Shown here: piece after piece, positions 17,750 to 26,496 of the stretch
How positions within the stretch are numbered: position 1 is the first letter of the stretch
How the letters are laid out: each line of letters opens with the position of its first letter
Source: Novosphingobium acidiphilum DSM 19966
Lineage (GTDB): Bacteria; Pseudomonadota; Alphaproteobacteria; Sphingomonadales; Sphingomonadaceae
Direction of reading: 5' to 3'
DNA: 64,000 bases
Assembly: GCF_000429005.1 (NCBI RefSeq)
Contig: NZ_AUBA01000007.1
Location: 124,001-188,000 of the forward strand
Notes under the pieces: model-generated
What the model was told of the DNA's origin: nothing
The model's database searches: none
Seen by the model: the letters and a program-made list of their open reading frames with translations, nothing else
Position numbers and translations under genes: made by a program

Positions 17750-19645
17750 ATGGGCACGAGGAAAACGGGCGAAACGCCGCCGGCAAACGATGACGCCGCC
17801 GTGATCGAGGACCTGATGCGCCAGCAGGGCGCCGCGCTGCAGGCGCTGTTCACGCCATTCATGCCCACCGTGCACAGCACCCCGCCCGAACCCGCCGACC
17901 TGCAGCATTGGGCGATGTCGGCGGCCAAGCTGCAAAAGATGTGGCTTGATTTCGGCGCCGAACAGGCCGGCCGGATCGAGCCGGTCATGGCGCAATGGGC
18001 CGATCCGGCCAAATGGAACACCTGGGCCGGCGAATGGTTTGCGCAACTGCCGCTGGCCAGGCCCGAGGCGCAGCAAAAGCTGTGGGACGACAGTGTTGCG
18101 CTGTGGACCACCGTGATGCGCAGCTATGCCGGGGCCAGCACCCCGACCGCGCCCGACAAAGTGCCCGACCTGCCCCGCCACGACCGCCGGTTTGCCGATC
18201 CGCGCTGGCGCGAACAGCCGGTGTTTGCGCTGATCCACCAGACCTATCTGCTGTTGTCGGAACGGCTGACCGCGATGGTCGACGATGTCACCGGGCTGGC
18301 GCCAGACAAGGCCGAACAGCTGCGCTTTGTCATCAAGGTGGTGACCGAAGCCCTGAGCCCGGCAAATTTCCCGATGACCAACCCGTTGGTGATCGAACGC
18401 ACGCTTGCAACACGCGGCGAAAACCTGGTGCGCGGGGTCGAACACCTGCTGACCGATCTGCGCCAGGGGCAATTGACGCATGCCCGGCAGGATGCCTTTG
18501 TGCTGGGCGAAAACATTGCCGCAACGCCCGGCAAAGTGGTGCATGAAACCCCGCTGTTCCAGCTTATCCAGTACAGCCCGACCACACAGACCGTGATCGA
18601 AACGCCGCTGGTGATCTTTCCGCCGTGGATCAACCGGTTCTACATTCTTGATCTCAACCCCGCAAACAGCTTCATCCGCTGGGCCGTGGCGCAAGGGTTG
18701 AGCGTGTTTGTCGTGTCCTGGCGATCGGCCGATGCAACGATGGCCGATCTGGCCTGGGACGATTACGTGCTGGCGCAGATCGAGGCGATCGAACTGGTCC
18801 GCGCCCGGCTGAAGGTGCCCGCGGTGCACACCATCGGCTATTGCGTGGCGGGCACCACGCTGGCGGCGACGCTGGCCCTGCTGGCACGCCGTGGCCAGGC
18901 GGCAACGGTTGCCTCGGCCACGTTTTTCACTGCGCAAGTCGATTTCGAAAAAGCCGGCGATCTCAAAAACTTTATCGATGATAGCCAGCTGCGCATGCTG
19001 GAAAGTCTGGCCACCGACGGATATCTCGACGGCCGCTATATGGCCGCGACGTTCAACCTGTTGCGCTCGTCCGACCTGGTCTGGAACTACGTCGTCAACA
19101 ATTACCTGCTGGGCGACGATTATCCAGCGTTCGACCTGCTGTACTGGAACGGCGATACCACCAACCTGCCGTTTGCGTGGCTGCGCGCCTATCTGGTCGA
19201 CCTTTACCGCGACAACCGGCTGGTCGTGCCCGATGCGCTGACGATCGACGGCACGCCGATCGATCTGCGCCGGATTGCCACGCCCTGCTATATCCAGGCC
19301 GGCCGGCAGGACCATATTGCCCCGGCCGAAAGCGTCTGGAAATTGACCCGGCACCTGTCCGGTCCGTGGAAATTCGTGCTGGCTGGTTCGGGGCATATCG
19401 CCGGTGTGGTCAACCCTCCGCAATCGGGCAAATACCAGTACTGGCTTAATCCGGCCGACCCGCAGACGCTCGATCAGTTCATTGCCGGTGCGCACGAAAC
19501 CAAAGGCAGCTGGTGGCCCGACTGGATCGAATGGATCCGCGCGCACGGCGGTGCGCAAATCGCCGCAAAGGGCCGGCGCGTGCCGGGGGGGCGCGGCGAT
19601 CGCACCATTGAAAATGCACCGGGACGTTACGTCAAACAGCGTTGA
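17750..19645 (+). CDS. phaC: class I poly(3-hydroxyalkanoate) synthase
   Basis: PhaC joins (R)-3-hydroxyacyl-CoA units into polyester on the granule surface. The 631-residue length fits class I. The lipase-like box GYCVAG contains the catalytic Cys365; Asp521 (GRQDHIAP) and His549 (GSGHIAGVVNPP) complete the triad. The N-terminal half carries the PhaC_N domain with the NPANSFIRWAV and WRSADATMADL blocks conserved in the family. The ATG follows AAAAGGGA. The C-terminal tail is basic. It is followed 171 bp later by the phasin gene with its own promoter, and a depolymerase gene lies 22 kb away. Confidence 0.97.
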   Translation: MGTRKTGETPPANDDAAVIEDLMRQQGAALQALFTPFMPTVHSTPPEPADLQHWAMSAAKLQKMWLDFGAEQAGRIEPVMAQWADPAKWNTWAGEWFAQLPLARPEAQQKLWDDSVALWTTVMRSYAGASTPTAPDKVPDLPRHDRRFADPRWREQPVFALIHQTYLLLSERLTAMVDDVTGLAPDKAEQLRFVIKVVTEALSPANFPMTNPLVIERTLATRGENLVRGVEHLLTDLRQGQLTHARQDAFVLGENIAATPGKVVHETPLFQLIQYSPTTQTVIETPLVIFPPWINRFYILDLNPANSFIRWAVAQGLSVFVVSWRSADATMADLAWDDYVLAQIEAIELVRARLKVPAVHTIGYCVAGTTLAATLALLARRGQAATVASATFFTAQVDFEKAGDLKNFIDDSQLRMLESLATDGYLDGRYMAATFNLLRSSDLVWNYVVNNYLLGDDYPAFDLLYWNGDTTNLPFAWLRAYLVDLYRDNRLVVPDALTIDGTPIDLRRIATPCYIQAGRQDHIAPAESVWKLTRHLSGPWKFVLAGSGHIAGVVNPPQSGKYQYWLNPADPQTLDQFIAGAHETKGSWWPDWIEWIRAHGGAQIAAKGRRVPGGRGDRTIENAPGRYVKQR

Positions 19646-19686
19646 GCGCCCGGCCGGCGCGGGGTCCAAAATGGACTCGAATGCTT

Positions 19687-19701
19687 TTGTGCACTGCACA
19701 A
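19687..19701. promoter_or_regulatory. PhaR-like operator upstream of the phasin gene
   Basis: TTGTGCACTGCACAA is a perfect 15-bp palindrome with a central C. It contains the TGC-N3-GCA core recognised by PhaR, the regulator that represses phasin genes in alphaproteobacteria until granules appear. It lies just upstream of the -35 box at 19708. A second core, TGCATCGCA, overlaps the likely transcription start, and another occurs upstream of the depolymerase gene. No phaR gene is in the window. Confidence 0.68.
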
Positions 19702-19707
19702 TATGGC

Positions 19708-19746
19708 TTGACTTCGCACCCGCACGCGCGGTAATGTTGCATCGCA
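19708..19746 (+). promoter_or_regulatory. phasin promoter with overlapping PhaR-like site
   Basis: TTGACT (19708-19713) and TAATGT (19732-19737), 18 bp apart, form a good vegetative promoter by the standards of this GC-rich genome. TGCATCGCA at 19738-19746 directly follows the -10 box, where a bound repressor would block initiation. Together with the palindrome at 19687-19701 it brackets the promoter. Confidence 0.6.
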
Positions 19747-19816
19747 GCAAAGGCCGGTGCTTCGTCTGGTGCGAACCCGACGCCGGCCTGCAGCAGCGCG
19801 AAGGAGCATGCAGGCA

Positions 19817-20626
19817 ATGGCCGATACCGTCGAAAACAGCATCGAAGCAGTCGTCGGCACAGCCGCGCCCGCCGAGGGCAAGGCCGAAGGCATCGATCAG
19901 GCGATTACACCCGCGCCCGCCCGTGACACTGCGGCCCGCGCGCACGCAGGACCCGCGACCAAGTCTGTTCCGGTCAAGAAGAACGCTGGCCGCACCAACC
20001 AGGTAGGGCCGCAACGCGACGTCGCGGCCAAGGCGGCAACGCCCCGCAAACCGATGCGCAAGGCCCGGCCCGTGGCCCCTGCCGCATCGGCCAGGCCGGC
20101 GTCTGCGCCGCAAGCACAGCAACCAAAACCACGTGCCGCCGCCCCCGCAGGACGGACCGCGACCGCACCCAGCAAGGAACCCCGTATCATGACCACCCCC
20201 GCCACCGAAGTTACCGAAAAGTTCCAGGCCGCCATCAAGGACGCCTCGGCCAAGGCCAAGGCCGCGTTCGAAAAGAGCCAGGCCAGTTTTGGCGAAATGG
20301 GCGCCTTCACCAAAGGCAATGTCGAAGCGCTGGTCGAATCGAGCAAGATTTTTGCAGCCGGTCTGCAGGCGCTGAGCAAAGGCTACATGACCGAAAGCAA
20401 GTCGGCGTTTGAAACACTGACCGCCGAAATGAAGGAAATGGCTGCGGTGAAATCGCCGACCGAGCTGATGGAAAAGCAGACCGCTCTGCTGCGCAAGCAG
20501 TTCGATGCGGCCGTAGCGGTCAGCTCGAAGAACAGCGAAGCCGTGCTGAAGCTGGCCAACGAAGCGTTCCAGCCGATCTCGACCCGCGTCAGCCTGGCGG
20601 TCGAAAAGATCAAGCACGCAGCCTGA
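19817..20626 (+). CDS. phasin family protein with long Ala/Pro/Lys-rich N-terminal region
   Basis: Phasins coat PHA granules and control their size and number. I placed the start at the ATG at 19817, 10 nt after AAGGAG (269 residues). Residues 1-124 are low-complexity, rich in Ala, Pro, Lys and Arg (repeated ARPAS, KPKAAAP-like patches), resembling histone-like nucleic-acid-binding tails. Residues 125-269 are the conserved helical phasin domain (KFQAAIKDASAKAKAAFEKS; coiled-coil MKEMAAVKSPTELMEKQTALLRKQFD). A second in-frame ATG at 20189 has its own AAGGA 10 nt upstream and would yield a normal-sized 145-residue phasin, so two products may be made. Confidence 0.9.
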   Translation: MADTVENSIEAVVGTAAPAEGKAEGIDQAITPAPARDTAARAHAGPATKSVPVKKNAGRTNQVGPQRDVAAKAATPRKPMRKARPVAPAASARPASAPQAQQPKPRAAAPAGRTATAPSKEPRIMTTPATEVTEKFQAAIKDASAKAKAAFEKSQASFGEMGAFTKGNVEALVESSKIFAAGLQALSKGYMTESKSAFETLTAEMKEMAAVKSPTELMEKQTALLRKQFDAAVAVSSKNSEAVLKLANEAFQPISTRVSLAVEKIKHAA

Positions 20627-20652
20627 TCGCGGTTTTTCGAACCAGACGTTTG

Positions 20653-20683
20653 CGGGCCGGACGGCGCGTCGTCCGGCCCGTTT
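20653..20683 (+). terminator. intrinsic terminator after the phasin gene
   Basis: CGGGCCGGACG and CGTCCGGCCCG form a perfect 11-bp stem with a 6-nt loop (GCGCGT), followed by TTT. It begins 27 nt after the phasin stop. Confidence 0.75.
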
Positions 20684-20787
20684 GCGTTGGCCAGGGTCTT
20701 TTTTAGGGCATTTGCGCAACCGGCTGTACGCATCGCCCGTCACGCCTCTTGAACGCGGGGCGGTGCAATGCGATATTCCTGTCTGCC

Positions 20788-21204
20788 ATGACATCCGCCA
20801 AACCCATTCTCCCGCGCGAAGCCGGGCACCTGATCTTCACGGCCGATGCGTGCCAGCCCCCGGCATGCGCCGGCGATGATACGCCTGACGGCGGCGGCAA
20901 GGATGGCGACGGCCAGGTCGGGATCGCCACGCGCACCCGCACCAAGCCCAAAAAGCCCAGCATGTTCAAAGTGCTGATGCTGAATGACGATTACACCCCG
21001 ATGGAATTCGTGGTGATGGTGCTGAAACGGTTCTTCCAGATGGACATGGAACAGGCGACGCGGGTCATGCTCCACGTGCACCAGCGCGGCGTCGGGGTCT
21101 GCGGCATCTTTCCCTATGAAATCGCCGAGACCAAAGTGACGCAAGTGATGGATTGCGCCGCGCAAAACCAGCACCCGTTGAGCTGTACGCTGGAAAAGGC
21201 CTGA
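20788..21204 (+). CDS. clpS: ATP-dependent Clp protease adaptor ClpS
   Basis: ClpS delivers N-end-rule substrates to ClpAP. The conserved core starts near residue 58 (MFKVLMLNDDYTPMEFVVMVLKRFF) with the NDDYTP motif that contacts the substrate and the MLHVHQRGVGVCGIFPYEIAETK block. The ATG at 20788 gives 138 residues, about 30 more than the Escherichia coli protein, because of an acidic and Gly-rich N-terminal extension (DDTPDGGGKDGDGQ) that is common in alphaproteobacteria. No clpA is adjacent. Confidence 0.93.
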   Translation: MTSAKPILPREAGHLIFTADACQPPACAGDDTPDGGGKDGDGQVGIATRTRTKPKKPSMFKVLMLNDDYTPMEFVVMVLKRFFQMDMEQATRVMLHVHQRGVGVCGIFPYEIAETKVTQVMDCAAQNQHPLSCTLEKA

Positions 21205-21334
21205 TCGCGTCAGGGCACAAGGCCGCCTGCGCCTTTTGCACTTTCTTCACGGGATGATCCCGGCTAGGCGGGAACGCGCAGCGTGACGGCACATCGGCAC
21301 CGGCACGCGACACCGCAACAGCACTGGCCCAGTC

Positions 21335-22594
21335 GTGAAATTCATCACCGCGATCGATCGATATATTGCCCGGCTGGTGCTGGTGCCGATGCTGGCGGTG
21401 TTTGTCGTCGCGGCATCGCTGCTCATTCTCGACAAGATGTTGACCTTGTTCGACTTTGTCGCGACGCAGGGCGGCCCGGTGACCGTCGTGTTCAAGATGC
21501 TGGCCAACATGCTGCCCGAATATGCCAGCCTTGCCATTCCGCTGGGGCTGATGCTGGGCATCCTGTTCGCGTTCCGCCGGCTGGCCACCAGTTCCGAACT
21601 CGATGTGATGCGCGCGCTGGGCCTGAGCTATACCCGCCTGTTGCGCGTGCCGTTCCTGTTCGCGATCGTGCTGGCCGGGCTGAACCTGCTGATCGTCAGC
21701 TATGTCCAGCCGTTGTCGCGTTATTATTACGAAGAACTGCAGTTCGAATTGCGTTCGGGCGCACTGGGTGCGTCGATCAAGGTGGGCGAATTCAACGCCT
21801 TGCAAAACCGTACCGCGCTGCGCGTCGAATCGAGCAAAGACGACGGGCGGCAGCTTGAAGGCATTTTTGCGCGGATTGCAGCGACCAATGGCGAAGTGAT
21901 GGTGATTTCCGCGCGCGAGGGGCAATTCTTTGCCAGCCGCGAAAACCCCGACACGATCATCCTGCGGTTGACCGACGGGCAGATCGTTCAGCAATCGCCG
22001 ACCATTCGCAATCCGCGCGTGCTGACCTTTGCCAGCCACGATTTGCCCATCGACTTGCCCAAGATCGAACAATTCCGCCGGCGTGGTGACAAGGATCGCG
22101 AATATTTCCTGCCCGAACTGCTGCGCATCGGCTGGAGCAAGAGCGCATCGCACGAAATGCGGGTACAGAGCATTGCCAACCTGAATTATCGTCTGGTCGA
22201 AGTGGCGATGATGTTCCTGCTGCCGATGCTTGCAGTTGCGCTGGCAGTGCCACCCAAGCGATCGACTTCGGCGCTGGGCGTGTTTGTGTCGATCATCATG
22301 GTGGTCGCCTATCACAAGGTCAACGAATACGGGCAGGACGTGTCGAGCCTGGGCCGGGTCGACCCGACATTGGCGCTGTGGGGGCCGTTCACCGCCTTTG
22401 CCGGGCTGATCATGTGGATGTACTGGCGCCTGGCCTATGTGCCGGGCGGGCAGCCGATCGGCGGGCTGGAAACCGCCTTTTCACGGCTTGGCAAGGCGAT
22501 CGGCCGGCTGTTCGGCGGCTTGCGCCGGGCGCCGGTGGCCAAACGGCCGGCCGACGATGCAACCGATGGTACCGGGGCACCCCATGCTGCTTGA
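21335..22594 (+). CDS. lptF: LPS export ABC transporter permease LptF
   Basis: LptF is one of two permeases of the LptB2FG complex that lifts lipopolysaccharide from the inner membrane. The 419-residue protein has the N-terminal KFITAIDRYIARLVLVPMLA block, two hydrophobic segments before a periplasmic beta-jellyroll domain (about residues 135-270) and three segments after it, matching YjgP/YjgQ proteins. It starts with GTG and lacks a strong ribosome site. The last 11 bp overlap lptG. A perfect 13-bp palindrome CGGGATGATCCCG at 21250-21262 lies 73 bp upstream and may be a control site. Confidence 0.93.
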   Translation: MKFITAIDRYIARLVLVPMLAVFVVAASLLILDKMLTLFDFVATQGGPVTVVFKMLANMLPEYASLAIPLGLMLGILFAFRRLATSSELDVMRALGLSYTRLLRVPFLFAIVLAGLNLLIVSYVQPLSRYYYEELQFELRSGALGASIKVGEFNALQNRTALRVESSKDDGRQLEGIFARIAATNGEVMVISAREGQFFASRENPDTIILRLTDGQIVQQSPTIRNPRVLTFASHDLPIDLPKIEQFRRRGDKDREYFLPELLRIGWSKSASHEMRVQSIANLNYRLVEVAMMFLLPMLAVALAVPPKRSTSALGVFVSIIMVVAYHKVNEYGQDVSSLGRVDPTLALWGPFTAFAGLIMWMYWRLAYVPGGQPIGGLETAFSRLGKAIGRLFGGLRRAPVAKRPADDATDGTGAPHAA

Positions 22595-23684
22595 ATTCTT
22601 TCCTTCGCGCACGATGACCGGCTACATCGCCAAGATGTTTGCGGTGCGGATCGTGGCCGTGCTGTTCATGCTGGTGCTCGTGCTGCAAATGCTCAACCTG
22701 TTGAGCGAAAGCGGCCATATCCTGGCGGCCAAGGGCAACGGCCAGCTTGAACTGCTGCGCTTTGTCGCCTTGCGCCTGCCGCAACTGATCAGCCGGTTTC
22801 TGCCCTATTCGGTGCTGCTGGCCACGATCTTTACGCTGGCCACGCTCAACACCAACAGCGAAGTCATCTCGATGAAGGCCGCCGGCATGTCGGCGCACCA
22901 GATCCTTGCCCCGCTGTTTCTGGTTGCCGCGATCACCAGCCTGGCAACCTTTGCCTTCAACGAACGCGTCACCGTACGCGCCACGGCCGCGCTCAAGGCC
23001 TGGCAGGATGTCGAATATGGCCATGTCCCGCCCGACAGCGACGTCAAGACCAATGTGTGGATGCAGGATGGCACCAACATCCTTTATGCCCGCATGGTCA
23101 CCGGGCGCGGCGCCGGGATGCAGATGCACGACGTCAACTGGTATCGCCGCGATCCCACCGGCATGGTCACCGAAATCGTCCACGGCAACGACGCGACGTT
23201 TGCCAACCCCGGCTGGCGGCTGACCGCGCCTGTCAGTTTTGATGTGCAAAGCACGCGCAAGACGCCGCTGGCCGGCGCACGGATCTATGGCCAGCAGGTC
23301 AATCCCGCGCAGGTGATCGTGCGCAAGACCGATGCCGACGGCGAATCGCTGTGGCGGCTGACCGGATCGATCGACGAGATCCATGCCGCGGGGTTTCGCA
23401 CCGGAGAACTTGACGGCAAATGGTGGCACAAGCTGTCGGGGCCGCTGTCGGCACTGCTGATGCCGCTGTTGGGCGCGGTGGCGGGCTTTGGCCTGGCGCG
23501 TTCGGGCAAGATGTTCGTGCGCATCGTCATCGGCATGGCGCTGGGCTTTGCCTATTTCGTGGTCGACAATGCCGCGCTGGCGATGGGCAATTTCGGTGCT
23601 TACACGCCGTTCCTGGCGGCGTGGTCACCATTCCTGTTGTTCCTGCTGATCGGCGAAGCGGTGCTGATCCGCACCGAGGAATGA
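22584..23684 (+). CDS. lptG: LPS export ABC transporter permease LptG
   Basis: The partner permease of LptF. The ATG at 22584 overlaps the end of lptF by 11 bp and gives 366 residues. It starts FFPSRTMTGYIAKMFAVRIV, has the conserved SVLLATIFTLATLNTNSEVISMKAAGMS coupling region for LptB, a periplasmic domain in the middle, and three C-terminal membrane segments ending LLIGEAVLIRTEE. The gene is followed after 4 bp by the convergent lptA stop, so both halves of the inner-membrane LPS export machinery meet tail to tail here. Confidence 0.93.
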   Translation: MLLEFFPSRTMTGYIAKMFAVRIVAVLFMLVLVLQMLNLLSESGHILAAKGNGQLELLRFVALRLPQLISRFLPYSVLLATIFTLATLNTNSEVISMKAAGMSAHQILAPLFLVAAITSLATFAFNERVTVRATAALKAWQDVEYGHVPPDSDVKTNVWMQDGTNILYARMVTGRGAGMQMHDVNWYRRDPTGMVTEIVHGNDATFANPGWRLTAPVSFDVQSTRKTPLAGARIYGQQVNPAQVIVRKTDADGESLWRLTGSIDEIHAAGFRTGELDGKWWHKLSGPLSALLMPLLGAVAGFGLARSGKMFVRIVIGMALGFAYFVVDNAALAMGNFGAYTPFLAAWSPFLLFLLIGEAVLIRTEE

Positions 23685-23688
23685 CCGC

Positions 23689-24291
23689 TCAGGGCTTTTT
23701 GGCGGCCTTGTCGTCTTTTTTGGGCACATTGAACGTGCCGCTGACCCGCCCCGAACCGCCCGCTGGCTGACCCGCCGCCCCGGCGCCCGCAGGGCTCGAG
23801 GTGTGGCCGTCAATGCTGGATATGCCGGTGTTGAGATCAATCACCAGCCGCCCGCCGTTCAGCGTATCGCCGTTCGCGCGATGCAGCACGACGTGCCCGA
23901 CCATCGTGATCAGCTTGCGATTGAGATCGTAGACCGCATCATCGCCGCTGGCGCGTTCGTCGTTGCGCGTAACCACCACGTGGCCGGTGGCATCGACCCG
24001 CTGAAGGATCAGCTTGTCCACATCGGTATAGGCCAGCAGGGTGCGATCGGCGGCCAGCCGCAATTCGGCCTGAACCACCACCACATTGCCGCTCCACACC
24101 GACCGCTTCTGCTTGTCCTGCAGTTCCATATGGTCGGCGGACACATCGACGGGGGCATCGCTGTTGTGCGCAACCGGCGCGGCCAGAGCAAAATGCCCGG
24201 CCCCGGCAATCACCGCTGCCGAAACCGCAAAGCCGATGACAAAGCTGCGCACAGCGCGGCGCGAATGGGTGGTGGTCGGACGAACTGTCAC
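23689..24291 (-). CDS. lptA: LPS transport periplasmic protein LptA
   Basis: LptA is the periplasmic bridge for lipopolysaccharide. The 200-residue protein has an N-terminal membrane segment/signal (VRSFVIGFAVSAAVIAGAGHFALAA) and an OstA-like beta-jellyroll: VDVSADHMELQDKQKRSVWSG, ADRTLLAY, GDDAVYDLNRKLITMVGHVVL and GDTLNGGRLVIDL. The last 40 residues are Gly/Pro/Lys-rich and probably disordered. The GTG start overlaps the lptC stop (GTGA). No lptB follows, unlike many proteobacteria where lptCAB are together. Confidence 0.9.
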   Translation of the reverse strand: MTVRPTTTHSRRAVRSFVIGFAVSAAVIAGAGHFALAAPVAHNSDAPVDVSADHMELQDKQKRSVWSGNVVVVQAELRLAADRTLLAYTDVDKLILQRVDATGHVVVTRNDERASGDDAVYDLNRKLITMVGHVVLHRANGDTLNGGRLVIDLNTGISSIDGHTSSPAGAGAAGQPAGGSGRVSGTFNVPKKDDKAAKKP

Positions 24292-24998
24292 GGCTTGCGT
24301 CCCTGCGTGGGTTGAATGGGGGTTTGTGGCGCGGCGCCCCGGGCAGCGGCTTGGCCAGGCAGGCTCAGCTTGCCGGGCACCATGTGCAGATGCGCATGAC
24401 CATCAAGGCGGATATCGCGGCTGTCGAGATCGGCGACAAAATGATCGGCGCTGAACGTGCCGATCGGCACCCGTCCTTCGACCCGGCCATTGCTGACCAG
24501 CCGGCGATGATCGAGGTCGATCGCGGCACCCTGGGTGATCATGCGGTAGCCATCGGCGGTTTGCATGTTGACCGGGCCGGGCACGGCAATCTGTTGATGG
24601 CCAAAGTCATAGGTACCGGCTTCGGCGACCAGCATGGCCGGACCATCATCGAGCAGCATGCGCGCGGTCACGTCCTTCATTTCCACCAGTTGGCGGCTTG
24701 CCGAACGTTGCACCGCGCTGCCGGCGGTTACCGAAAAGCTGCGCCCGCGATCGTCTTCCCCGCGATACAGCGCACCCAGCGCACGCATGCGGTCATCGAC
24801 CATCGCAACTTTGGTACGATCGAGCAGAAAGCTGATTTCGCCGCGCGGGGATAGCGGTGCCAGCACCATGATCGCGACGAGTGCGCCGATCAGGCCCGGC
24901 AACGCCACCGACAGCACCCGCACCGTGCGATCGTGCGAACCGCCGGGCGCTGCAAACACCTGGCGGCGATCGCGCATCTGGTCTGCGCGCAAGGTCAT
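24288..24998 (-). CDS. lptC: LPS export protein LptC
   Basis: LptC is the membrane-anchored subunit that passes LPS from LptFG to LptA. It has a single membrane segment at about residues 27-47 (VLSVALPGLIGALVAIMVLAPL) followed by a periplasmic jellyroll (GRSFSVTAGSAVQRS, ISITQGAAIDLDHRRLVSNGRVEGRVPIG-like strands). The length of 236 residues is slightly above the usual. It lies 42 bp downstream of rnd and overlaps lptA by 4 bp, the usual alphaproteobacterial order rnd-lptC-lptA. Confidence 0.9.
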   Translation of the reverse strand: MTLRADQMRDRRQVFAAPGGSHDRTVRVLSVALPGLIGALVAIMVLAPLSPRGEISFLLDRTKVAMVDDRMRALGALYRGEDDRGRSFSVTAGSAVQRSASRQLVEMKDVTARMLLDDGPAMLVAEAGTYDFGHQQIAVPGPVNMQTADGYRMITQGAAIDLDHRRLVSNGRVEGRVPIGTFSADHFVADLDSRDIRLDGHAHLHMVPGKLSLPGQAAARGAAPQTPIQPTQGRKP

Positions 24999-25040
24999 GC
25001 GACGGGTCCGGAACGGGCAGCAGGCAGGGTCATGCGGGCC

Positions 25041-25658
25041 CTATTCGTGGCTGAAGATGTCGTTTTCCGCCCAACCGGCCAGATCAAGCAGCGCGCGGGT
25101 GGGCAGAAAGTCGAAACAGGCCTGGGCAATCGCGGTGCGGCCTTCGCGATCCAGACGCCCCGCCAGCGCGGCGTGGGCCGCATGGAGATACCGCACGTCG
25201 GACGCGGCATAATCCAGCTGTGCGTCGCTCAGCACCGGGCCACCCCAGTCGCTCGATTGCTGCTGCTTGGAAATTTCCTTGCCGGTGGTTTCGCGCACGA
25301 CCTCTTTCAGGCCGTGGCGATCGGTATAGGTACGCACCAGTTTCGATGCGATCTTGGTGCAGAACACCGGCGTCGCCATCACGCCCAGATAATGGTGGAT
25401 CGCGGCCAGATCGAACCGGGCATAATGAAACAGCTTCAGCCGCGCCGGATCGGCCAGCACCGCCTTCAGATTGGGGGCGTCATAGCTGCTGTCGGGGCCA
25501 AAGCGGACCAGATGTTCGTCACCCCGTCCATCGGCAATCTGCAGCAGACACAGCCGGTCGCGCCGGGTGATAAGCCCCATTGTCTCGGTATCGACGGCAA
25601 CGATCCCCGGTGCCAGGACATCGCAGGGCAAGTCTTCTTCGTGGAGGTATACGGCCAT
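25041..25658 (-). CDS. rnd: ribonuclease D-type 3'-5' exonuclease
   Basis: The 205-residue protein has the DEDDy exonuclease active site: Asp23 and Glu25 in VDTETMG, Asp83 in HYARFDL, and Tyr150 with Asp154 in LDYAASDVRYL. It lacks the C-terminal HRDC domains of Escherichia coli RNase D, so it is the short form typical of alphaproteobacteria, probably active in tRNA 3'-end trimming. It starts at the ATG at 25658, is divergent from ung, and leads into lptC. Confidence 0.93.
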   Translation of the reverse strand: MAVYLHEEDLPCDVLAPGIVAVDTETMGLITRRDRLCLLQIADGRGDEHLVRFGPDSSYDAPNLKAVLADPARLKLFHYARFDLAAIHHYLGVMATPVFCTKIASKLVRTYTDRHGLKEVVRETTGKEISKQQQSSDWGGPVLSDAQLDYAASDVRYLHAAHAALAGRLDREGRTAIAQACFDFLPTRALLDLAGWAENDIFSHE

Positions 25659-25742
25659 TGCCGACGCTTAGGCGTTAAGGCCGCACGGGGCAAGCGGCTA
25701 TGGCTGGCCAGCCGGCGCGGGCATGGCTATTGTCGCGGTCTT

Positions 25743-26432
25743 ATGCCCCATACCAGCATTCCCGAGCCATGGCGTGCAACGCTTGAACCGATCCTTGCCA
25801 CGCCTGTCCTGCGTGCGCTGGGCGCGTGGCTGCACGCCGAGCAAGCGGCCGGCAAAGTGATCTACCCGCCCCGCGGCATGCGGCTGGCCGCGCTCGATCT
25901 GACCCCGCTCGAGGCGGTGCGTGTGGTGATCCTGGGGCAGGATCCGTATCATGGTGCGGGTCAGGCGCATGGCCTGGCTTTTTCGGTGCAGCGGGGGGTA
26001 AAAGTGCCGCCCAGCCTGGCCAATATCTACAAGGAACTGCACAGCGATCTGGGCATAGCGCCCGCTCGGCACGGCCATCTTGAGGCGTGGGCGCGGCAGG
26101 GCGTGCTGTTGCTCAACAATGCGCTGACGGTCGAGGCGGCGCAGGCCGGGTCGCACCAGAAACGCGGCTGGGAAACGCTGACCGACGCCGTCATCGCCGC
26201 AGTAGCGGCGCGCGACACCCCGACCGTGTTCATGCTGTGGGGCAGCCACGCACAGAAAAAGGCCGCGCGCGTGCCGGGCCTGATCAATGGGCCGCACCTG
26301 GTGCTGCAGGCCCCGCACCCCAGCCCGCTGTCGGCCTATGCCGGTTTTTTCGGCAGCAAGCCGTTCAGCCAGGCCAACACGTTCCTGGCCGCACACGGGC
26401 GCGGCACGATCGACTGGCGCCTGCCCGATTGA
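25743..26432 (+). CDS. ung: uracil-DNA glycosylase, family 1
   Basis: Ung removes uracil from DNA. The 229-residue protein has the water-activating motif GQDPYHG with Asp67, the FSVQRGVKVPPSLANIYKE uracil pocket, and the DNA-intercalation loop HPSPLSAY with His192. The frame extends far upstream without a stop, but the ATG at 25743 matches family N-termini (PEPWRATLEPIL). Confidence 0.96.
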   Translation: MPHTSIPEPWRATLEPILATPVLRALGAWLHAEQAAGKVIYPPRGMRLAALDLTPLEAVRVVILGQDPYHGAGQAHGLAFSVQRGVKVPPSLANIYKELHSDLGIAPARHGHLEAWARQGVLLLNNALTVEAAQAGSHQKRGWETLTDAVIAAVAARDTPTVFMLWGSHAQKKAARVPGLINGPHLVLQAPHPSPLSAYAGFFGSKPFSQANTFLAAHGRGTIDWRLPD

Positions 26433-26496
26433 TCCGGTTCACCGCGCAGCCCGCTCCGCCACAGGGCGAAGGGGGTGCGGGTGTCGTTGTCGCGGA

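Noticed and set aside
17729..20794. 1021-codon open frame on the minus strand across phaC and the phasin gene
   Set aside because: It is antisense to two well-supported genes; long open antisense frames are expected in very GC-rich coding DNA. The translation is Arg/Gly/His-rich with no domain.
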